Shown here one piece after another: positions 61,986 through 64,000 of a stretch of 64,000 nt of DNA. A program made the translations under genes and the position numbers. The stretch comes from Bombus terrestris (taxonomy: Eukaryota > Arthropoda > Insecta > Hymenoptera > Apidae). The stretch spans positions 372,001-436,000 of the forward strand of contig NC_063278.1 in the NCBI RefSeq assembly GCF_910591885.1, in the 5' to 3' direction. The first letter of the stretch is position 1, and each line of letters opens with the position of its first letter. The notes under the pieces were generated by a model. That model did not search any database, was not told where the DNA came from, and saw nothing but the letters and a program-made list of their open reading frames with translations.

Positions 61986-63292
61986 AAGTCCAGTCCAGAT
62001 CATCCAAAATGCTTTTAGCGGCATTTGGAGATCCAAACAGGACTGGTGCGTAGTTCTTAGCTTGGCATCGTTTTCCAAAGATTAATCAACGGATTAATTT
62101 TTTGGAAAACGATGCCAATTAGCAGGTCTCACTACGTGGAGGTGACTGCGCAAGAGACCCGCCCATGGGTTATTTAACTTTATACATCCATCTCGACATT
62201 CAACCCATTGGCAGAATGTCGAGTTACGACTCTACCTGACCATGGGCCTGCGTAAAGAAATAGTTGTTTCGTACCCTAACTGCGAAACACATATCTCCAA
62301 CGCAGCGCTTACATGAATCTTTACAAACGTAGAACAAAACATACATAACGCGACATCTATCTCCCACACAACGATTACATAGATCCGTACAAATATTGTA
62401 TAATAATTGGCATCCCTATTGGCAGCATTCGGTATCAAAGACACATTTATATAACTTGGAACGAATGAAAGAAAATGAAGCTAACGAAGGAACTAACGAA
62501 CTCATGCGACGTACCCCGGTGCACCGGATAACACGAAGGATTAGCGGAAAGCCCAAGTAATGACCATAACTCGATTCCTGTTTCGCCGTTCGAAACTTAT
62601 ACGAGTCGCGGTCGATGGCGCCGATCGACGACGCCAGTGATCCGCTGGTGATCCAGCCGTGGATCCAGCACATAGGCCGGCAACTTAACACACTCCAACT
62701 GAACATGTGGAACCCGGGGAGGGGCCGCTGAACAGAATTACGAAGGCAGAGGCCTCAACTGAACAGTGGGGCCCACCCCCGCGGGCCCGAACAGAATTAC
62801 GGAGGACGTGAAATTACAGGTCCCTGCCCGAGTACCGAAGTACCAATCGGACAGGAGTGCAGATCCACGACTGAATCCCCAACAGATGCGCAAGCATCAG
62901 CGGCGCGACGACAACTCCCGCGATTCGGTGCGAACGTCGAGCAGTCGTCGAGCAGTCACCAAGACTGAGGTGTGCTTGGGCCGCCTTACGAATCCAAAGA
63001 GTTTTCCGGTGCACGTTGACCCGCACGTACCCGGGATACGTGCGAGCGAGTACGCCACGCGAGAGTTTGAAAGAACTGAGTGATCGCGAACCGACAAATC
63101 GCGGGTACAATTTTTCGATCCAAGATGGATAAGTATCGTTGTACAGAATGAGCTCACAATGCACTTAACATAGGTATCTATCTTACGATTAATTAAGCCT
63201 AAAAAGCACGCATTCCACGGCGTCCCCCGCTGTCCCGCGGTGTCCAACGTTGTCCAACGTCGTCCAACGTTGTCCAACGGTGTCCCACCGTG
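61986..63292. repeat. Satellite monomer U40
   Basis: 1307 bp. Shares TTTTCCGGTGC and TTCGATCCAAG with U37, three monomers earlier. Confidence 0.95.
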
Positions 63293-64000
63293 AAGTCCAG
63301 TCCAGATCATCCAAAATGCTTTTAGCGGCATTTGGAGATCCAAACAGGACTGGTGCGTAGTTCTTAGCTTGGCATCGTTTTCCAAAGATTAATCAACGGA
63401 TTAATTTTTTGGAAAACGATGCCAATTACCAGGTCTCACTACGTGGAGGTGACTGCGCAAGAGACCCGCCCATGGGTTATTTAACTTTATACATCCATCT
63501 CGACATTCAACCCATTGGCAGAATGTCGAGTTACGACTCTACTTGACCATGGGCCTGCGTAAAGAAATAGTTGTTTCGTACCCTAACTGCGAAACACATA
63601 TCTCCAACGCAGCGCTTACATGAATCTTTACAAACGTAGAACAAAACATACATAACGCGACATCTATCTCCCACACAACGATTACATAGATCCGTACAAA
63701 TATTGTATAATAATTGGCATCCCTATTGGCAGCATTCGGTATCAAAGACACATTTATATAACTTGGAACGAATGAAAGAAAATGAAGCTAACGAAGGAAC
63801 TAACGAACTCATGCGACGTACCCCGGTGCACCGGATAATCCGAAGGAATAGCGGAAAGCCCAAGTATTGACCATAACTCGATTCCTGTTTCGCCGTTCGA
63901 AACTTATACGAGTCGCGGTCGATGGCGCCGACCGATGATGCCAGTGATCCGCTGGTGATCCAGCCGTGGATCCAGCACATAGGCCGGCAACTTAACACAC
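63293..64000. repeat. Satellite monomer U41 (cut by window edge)
   Basis: First 708 bp of a main-type monomer with GGAATAGCGG; the array continues past the window. Confidence 0.95.

Larger units (their letters stand above)
4411..64000. repeat. ~1307-bp tandem satellite array (41 monomers)
   Basis: Head-to-tail array, all monomers in the same orientation, interrupted only by the retrotransposon at 17942-24590. I set the monomer start at the AAGTCCAG (or CAGTCCAG) just after each decamer tract. Modal length is 1307 bp; other lengths (1287, 1291, 1302, 1306, 1308, 1311) are explained by loss of two decamers, a 4-bp template-switch variant or 1-4 bp indels. Anatomy in U1: nested hairpin H0 4415-4471, large hairpin H1 4487-4543, H2 4550-4584, H3 4617-4648, an AT-rich middle with a TATATA site near 4875, a more GC-rich right half with an imperfect palindrome at 5447-5469, then a decamer tract about 5643-5717. 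Tract type alpha begins TCTACGGTGTCC; type beta begins CCACGGCGTCCCCCGC. No RNA gene or ATG-initiated long frame was recognised in the monomer. The strand is arbitrary. Confidence 0.97.

Noticed and set aside
4411..64000. rDNA intergenic spacer
   Set aside because: No rRNA, 5S or promoter-like sequence was recognised in any monomer or flank within the window.

Overview
The window is eukaryotic satellite heterochromatin carrying one young LTR retrotransposon. Nothing suggests a prokaryote: there are no operons, ribosome binding sites or ordinary gene content. The only convincing protein-coding gene is a Ty3/gypsy gag-pol, whose style of integrase and protease is common in arthropods. An insect or other arthropod pericentromere or centromere is my best guess, inferred from that alone.

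Layout. (1) 1-4410: 441 consecutive 10-bp repeats (basic unit TCCAACGGTG), open at the left edge and in register throughout, with no indel other than whole units. (2) 4411-64000: a head-to-tail array of a ~1307-bp satellite, 41 monomers (U1-U41), the last cut by the window edge. Each monomer starts with a hairpin-rich ~240 bp block and ends with its own short tract of 5 to 8 of the same decamers. The 4.4-kb decamer array is therefore an expanded version of the tract at the end of a monomer: two nested satellites that share a seed. (3) 17942-24590: a complete 6.65-kb Ty3/gypsy element on the minus strand, inserted inside monomer U11. It has 949/952-bp LTRs differing only by one 3-bp indel, a TATA target duplication, and an uninterrupted 1358-codon gag-pol.

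The satellite is mosaic. Dimeric, trimeric, four- and five-monomer offsets share private mutations. A distinct subfamily (called gamma here) fills about 38.2-53.3 kb. A ~0.5-kb copy of its left boundary sits inside the main type at 31.67-32.15 kb. Two local rearrangements stand out: an exact inversion of the core of the large hairpin in U33 (52915-52971), and an 11-nt inverted-copy insertion of template-switch type in U3, U6, U7 and U9.

I found no rRNA, tRNA, CRISPR array or host gene. Long open frames in the decamer array and recurrent 60-160 codon frames in the monomers are by-products of the repeat composition. They open at GTG or TTG and show no sign of coding constraint. The strongest candidates for something new are the decamer/1.3-kb nested architecture, the hairpin block with its flipped copy, and the gag-pol start codon lying inside the LTR together with a 3' hairpin array in the retrotransposon.
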